DNA of 34,702 nt from an uncultured Lachnospiraceae bacterium. GTDB taxonomy: Bacteria; Bacillota; Clostridia; Lachnospirales; Lachnospiraceae. Under the pieces are notes generated by a model. It was not told where the DNA came from and made no database searches. It saw nothing but the letters and a program-made list of their open reading frames with translations. Position 1 is the stretch's first letter; every line of letters starts with the position of its first letter. The translations under genes and the position numbers were made by a program. Of this stretch, positions 31,783 to 34,702 are shown piece by piece. Location of the stretch: contig CALWLY010000033.1 of NCBI GenBank assembly GCA_944381635.1, forward strand, positions 1 to 34,702. The letters run 5' to 3'.

Positions 31783-32445
31783 TTAAGTTGCCGACGCAAA
31801 CTTCCAAAAAGAATCGGTATGTAAAAAATCCGGAAGATAACAGTCGCACATTTGGCGAAGTTCTTCCTGTCGGCTTTCGCTTTTATCGAATACGGAAACT
31901 ATGTGAAAACCGTCGTTTTTCGCCGTTTCAACAGCATGGTACGCGTCTTCAAAAATGACAGTATTGCTGCGGTCCGTGTTCAGAAATTCCATGGCTTTGC
32001 GGTAGATGACCGGTTCATCTTTGCCATGCCCTACTTCACCGCAAGTGAATACTTCCAAAAACAGTTCATCCATACCGCATCGTTTCAGGGCAGCCTCAAT
32101 CTGGTAACGATCCGTTGCTGTGGCAACGCACAGGGAAACTCCCGCCTGCCTTAATTCCTTTAAAAAACTGATCACACCAGGTTTTGGCTGAACCTCATGG
32201 ATATAAAAATGTTCGATTCTCTGATTGATGCTGCGAACAATTTCTTCCGCAGACAACGCAATGTCATACTCATCCTTAAAATAACAGGCAGCCTGATACA
32301 GGCTCATGGTTTTAATTTTTTCACCTATAAAAGCCCCCGGCTCTTTGCCTATGGAGCGAAGATAATCTTCTCCCAGCGTATCCCAAATAAACATGGAATC
32401 AAACAGCGTGCCGTCGAAGTCAAAAATAGCTCCTTTTATTTTCAT
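31783..32445 (-). CDS. HAD-family phosphatase in the thi operon
   Basis: 220 residues from the ATG at 32445, which overlaps the thiE stop by 4 bp. HAD motif I is FDFDGTLFDS (D9, D11), motif II CVATATD, the motif III Lys is within GHGKDEP, and motif IV is VIFEDAYHAV. A C1-type cap is inserted after motif I. It resembles the beta-phosphoglucomutase/phosphatase-like subfamily. Tight coupling between thiE and thiD suggests action on a thiamin intermediate, for example thiamin phosphate or HMP-P (inference); phosphosugar activity is the alternative. Confidence 0.85.
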   Translation of the reverse strand: MKIKGAIFDFDGTLFDSMFIWDTLGEDYLRSIGKEPGAFIGEKIKTMSLYQAACYFKDEYDIALSAEEIVRSINQRIEHFYIHEVQPKPGVISFLKELRQAGVSLCVATATDRYQIEAALKRCGMDELFLEVFTCGEVGHGKDEPVIYRKAMEFLNTDRSNTVIFEDAYHAVETAKNDGFHIVSVFDKSESRQEELRQMCDCYLPDFLHTDSFWKFASAT

Positions 32446-33083
32446 GCCTTCACCATCTCTTCCGACAATTTCCGAAGCTGCCGGCATTCCTCTTCAATAT
32501 CTTCTGCGGCAAAGATGGCGCTGACCAGCGCCACACCATCCACGCCGGTGCCGGAAAGCTGCATGATGTTGGATTTGCTGATTCCGCCGATCGCCACAAC
32601 CGGAATATCGACAGCGTGGCAAATACTTTTAAGCACATCATGGGAAAGAACGTCCGCATCTGCTTTTGTGGAGGTAGAAAACACTGCCCCAACGCCCAGA
32701 CAGTCCGCGCCGTTTTTCACCGCTTCCAGCGCTTCTTCCACAGAGTGAACCGAAACGCCGATCATCATATCTTCTCCTACCCGCTTGCGCACCTGAGAAG
32801 CTTCCATATCTTCCTGTCCCACATGGATTCCGTCTGCTTTGCATTTGATCGCCACATCCACATTGTCATTGATGAAAAAAGGAACGCCGTATCGCTTGCA
32901 TAACGAACCGATTTCCATGGCTTCCTCAAGAAACTTTGCATCATCGAGTTCCTTTTCCCTTAACTGAACGCAGGTCGCACCGCCTTTCAAAGCGGATTCC
33001 ACCTGCTCATACAGACTTTGCTTTCCCACCCAGGCTCTGTCTGTCACCGCATAAAGCAGCATATGTTTTTTATCGCATTTCAT
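32442..33083 (-). CDS. thiE: Thiamin phosphate synthase
   Basis: 213 residues from the ATG at 33083, overlapping the thiM end by 14 bp, with GAAAGG upstream. Joins HMP-PP and thiazole phosphate to thiamin phosphate. VQLREKELDD, FFINDNVDVAIKCKADGIHVGQED, GVGAVFSTSTKADA and VVAIGGI are the expected substrate and metal motifs of the TIM barrel. Normal length. Confidence 0.95.
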   Translation of the reverse strand: MKCDKKHMLLYAVTDRAWVGKQSLYEQVESALKGGATCVQLREKELDDAKFLEEAMEIGSLCKRYGVPFFINDNVDVAIKCKADGIHVGQEDMEASQVRKRVGEDMMIGVSVHSVEEALEAVKNGADCLGVGAVFSTSTKADADVLSHDVLKSICHAVDIPVVAIGGISKSNIMQLSGTGVDGVALVSAIFAAEDIEEECRQLRKLSEEMVKA

Positions 33084-33891
33084 AGTTTGCACCTTTCTCC
33101 AACTGTTCGGGGCTGAGATGATAAATCGCATCAATAATATAGTTTCTGTACGTGGAATTGCCGTCCAAAGGAGTAAGCCTTTCATGGGCAATCTCACCGG
33201 CAAGCCCCATAGCGCACACAGCGGCTGCCGCTGCTTCCAGAGGATGATCCGGATTGGCGGTAACAAAAGCGGCGGTCATCGCGGACAGCTGACAGCCGGT
33301 GCCGGTAATGGAGGACATCATCGGATGACCATTGCGTATACAGTAGGCTTTTTCCTTATCCGCAACAATGTCAATGGCGCCGGTAATGGCCACTACAGCC
33401 CCGGTTTTTTCGGCAAAGGCTTTTGCAAAAGCAACCACCTCATCCAGATTTTCCTCGGTTGCCTTATCTGCCACGTCTGCATCCACGCCTTTCGTGGTAC
33501 CGCTGCCTGATGCAAGCGTTTTGATCTCCGAAATATTGCCCCGAATGACAGCGAACTTTACTTCCTCCAGCAATTGATAAGCGGTTTCTGTCCGCAGCCT
33601 GGATGCACCGGCTCCTACCGGATCCAGGATTACCGGATGATTCAGCGCATTGGCTTTTTTCCCGGCAAGCAGCATAGAAGCAATGGTCCGGCTGTTGAGA
33701 GTGCCGATATTGATGTTCAAGCCGGAACAGATCGTGGTGATTTCTTCCACTTCCTCCTTATCATCCGCCATGATCGGCGACGCCCCGCAGGCAAGTACAA
33801 TATTGGCACAATCGTTGACCGTAACATAATTTGTTATGTTATGAATCAAAGGACAGGTTTTTCTGACGTTTTCCAAAATAGCAGCAAACAT
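33070..33891 (-). CDS. thiM: Hydroxyethylthiazole kinase
   Basis: 273 residues; ATG with GGGAGG upstream. Phosphorylates salvaged thiazole alcohol for ThiE. PLIHNITNYVTVNDCANIVLACGASPIMADD at the N-terminus, NHPVILDPVGAGASRLR and SSITGTGCQLSAMTAAF (catalytic Cys loop) are diagnostic. Lies 13 bp after thiW. The absence of de novo thiazole genes points to salvage. Confidence 0.96.
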   Translation of the reverse strand: MFAAILENVRKTCPLIHNITNYVTVNDCANIVLACGASPIMADDKEEVEEITTICSGLNINIGTLNSRTIASMLLAGKKANALNHPVILDPVGAGASRLRTETAYQLLEEVKFAVIRGNISEIKTLASGSGTTKGVDADVADKATEENLDEVVAFAKAFAEKTGAVVAITGAIDIVADKEKAYCIRNGHPMMSSITGTGCQLSAMTAAFVTANPDHPLEAAAAAVCAMGLAGEIAHERLTPLDGNSTYRNYIIDAIYHLSPEQLEKGANYEMR

Positions 33892-33904
33892 AACCGCACC
33901 TCCC

Positions 33905-34423
33905 TTATCGGTTTAAACTTTCCTGCATTCTGTGCAGGATATTGGATTTTTTCAAGCTGTAAATGATCACGGCCGAAATGATAGCTCCCGCCGCTGTAGA
34001 AATCAAAAACGGAACGATATAGGCATAAAAGGCAATCCCTGCAGCACTTTGTCCCATCAGAAAAATAGCTACAGGATAAGCACACAATCCGCCCAGAACG
34101 GAAGTACCAAACACCTCACCGATTAAAGTTGCCAGAATATTTTTTGTTTTCCAATAGACAAGTCCGCACAGCAAAGCGCCAAACATACTTCCCGGAAAAG
34201 CCATCAGGCTTCCCAATCCCAGCAAATTGCGGAACAGGGACGCCCCAAAAGCGGCTGCCAGACCGTATCCCGGACCAAGCAATACCGCGCAGAGAATGTT
34301 CACCATATGCTGCACCGGAGAGCATTTGCTGCCAAACACCGGAAAGGAAAATAAGCTGCCCACAACAGCGATTGCGCAAAACACACTTGTGAGTGCAATT
34401 TTTTTTGTATTTGTTCTTTTCAT
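33905..34423 (-). CDS. thiW: Thiazole-specific ECF S component
   Basis: 172 residues; ATG with AAAGGAG. Five to six helices. FPVFGSKCSPVQHMVNILCAVLLGPGYGL and NLLGLGSLMAFPGSMFGALLCGLVYW are the hallmark blocks of ThiW. Imports the thiazole moiety using an ECF AAT module. No partner module is in this operon, so it should use a shared module elsewhere; the fused ECF set at 24174-27563 is more likely dedicated. First gene of the operon, preceded by a structured leader. Confidence 0.93.
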   Translation of the reverse strand: MKRTNTKKIALTSVFCAIAVVGSLFSFPVFGSKCSPVQHMVNILCAVLLGPGYGLAAAFGASLFRNLLGLGSLMAFPGSMFGALLCGLVYWKTKNILATLIGEVFGTSVLGGLCAYPVAIFLMGQSAAGIAFYAYIVPFLISTAAGAIISAVIIYSLKKSNILHRMQESLNR

Positions 34424-34460
34424 TGTTCTTCTCCTTTGAAATAAATCGGAAACGGCTGAA

Positions 34461-34616
34461 TACAGCGACGCTTCCTGAAAATGGGTACAGTTTCCCCAGG
34501 AAACTGTATGGAAGGTCGGTCGAAGCTTACTGGCTTCCTCTCACGCCGGAACACGGCTTCCCATCGCTGTAATACAAGACTCAGGGCGCTCCCCCTCAGT
34601 CCGCCACAAAACGTGG
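34461..34616 (-). ncRNA. Structured leader upstream of thiW, type unknown
   Basis: On the minus strand in transcription order: hairpin CCAC/GTGG (34616-34604), a stem GACT-AGGG/CCCT-AGTC (about 34602-34579), then a long-range stem TACAGCGA/TCGCTGTA (34571-34564 with 34468-34461). The long-range stem encloses GCCG/CGGC, GAAGC/GCTTC and the perfect hairpin TACAGTTTCC/GGAAACTGTA (34508-34499 with 34495-34486). It ends 38 nt before the thiW ATG. Typical TPP-riboswitch signatures (CUGAGA, ACCUGAUC, the CGUAGGGA-type 3' motif) were not found. I do not recognise the class; it could be an unusual riboswitch, another regulatory RNA or a relic of a mobile element. Confidence 0.45.
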
Positions 34617-34660
34617 ATTCGTTTCCTCCTTTCTACTACAATGTATTTATGGTTAATATC

Positions 34661-34677
34661 CCTTACAGCCAGTAAGG
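34661..34677. other. Small hairpin at the right edge
   Basis: CCTTAC-agcca-GTAAGG, a perfect 6-bp stem. The remaining bases to 34702 show no confident gene. A minus-strand frame open to the window edge (MDNSLLAVRDINHKYIV...) runs into the structured leader, has no recognisable relatives and may be chance. Confidence 0.3.
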
Positions 34678-34702
34678 AATTATCCATCTTGTTGCTTAAG
34701 CT

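Noticed and set aside
34461-34616. Cobalamin riboswitch in the thiW leader
   Set aside because: GGGAAGCC and GAAGCCAG pieces are reminiscent, but the core order and the CCUGCC-type 3' end are absent.
34481-34675. 64-codon plus-strand frame beside thiW
   Set aside because: Runs antisense through the structured leader, has Cys/Arg/Pro-rich random composition and no ribosome binding site.
34680-34702. GGATAAT-containing stretch on the minus strand as the 3' half of a TPP riboswitch
   Set aside because: Only a 7-10 nt resemblance; the partner motifs CUGAGA and CCUGAUC are absent and the order of elements is wrong.

Overview
The window looks like a chromosomal segment of a gut-type Firmicute of the Lachnospiraceae/Clostridia kind. 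This rests on strong AGGAGG-type ribosome binding sites, moderate GC, short operons with ATGA overlaps, and the gene families present (ThiW, group I ECF transporter, Flavodoxin_4-like flavodoxins, YolD/Y-family polymerase pair, GH29 fucosidase, FucO). No genus can be assigned from sequence reading alone. No rRNA, tRNA, CRISPR array or complete insertion sequence was seen.

Layout, left to right. (1) 1-104: the 5' end of what looks like a group IIC intron on the minus strand, lying just past an intrinsic terminator (109-157). (2) 249-3471, minus strand: an OmpR-type response regulator and short-ectodomain histidine kinase, a broken membrane-protein gene translationally coupled to the kinase, and two small related membrane proteins on either side. 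(3) 3672-6501: a flavodoxin, a MATE transporter that has lost its N-terminus, and an iron-sulfur aldo/keto reductase. (4) 6848-9454: an apparent LexA-controlled set (DUF2200-like protein, Y-family DNA polymerase, YolD-like protein) with a near-consensus SOS box. (5) 9529-13919: a decayed MFS transporter, then a LysR regulator divergent from an iron alcohol dehydrogenase, a flavodoxin and a cupin. (6) 14004-16909: lactaldehyde reductase FucO and a GH29 alpha-L-fucosidase with a 43-codon ABC-exporter remnant between them. (7) 16957-21671: a LysR regulator divergent from a heterodimeric ABC exporter. (8) 21705-27563, minus strand: a compact six-gene operon of ECF S component, fused double ATPase, T component, PHP phosphoesterase, inositol-monophosphatase-family protein and RpiR regulator; the transported substrate is unknown. 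(9) 27722-30034: an HTH-gene ghost, radical SAM protein, TfoX-N protein and WYL regulator. (10) 30233-34423, minus strand: thiamin salvage operon thiW-thiM-thiE-HAD-thiD-tenA, preceded by a strongly structured leader in which I cannot find the usual TPP-riboswitch motifs.

The most unusual signals are: a dispersed 43-nt hairpin element (three copies at 6679, 13402 and 30101) with a conserved GGAAA-type apex on unrelated but self-complementary stems, two copies of which carry the same 25-bp flank at the same 1-nt spacing; the orphan ECF/phosphatase operon with a perfect 22-bp inverted repeat upstream; and the structured thiW leader. Gene decay is also frequent: five broken genes or remnants in 35 kb.
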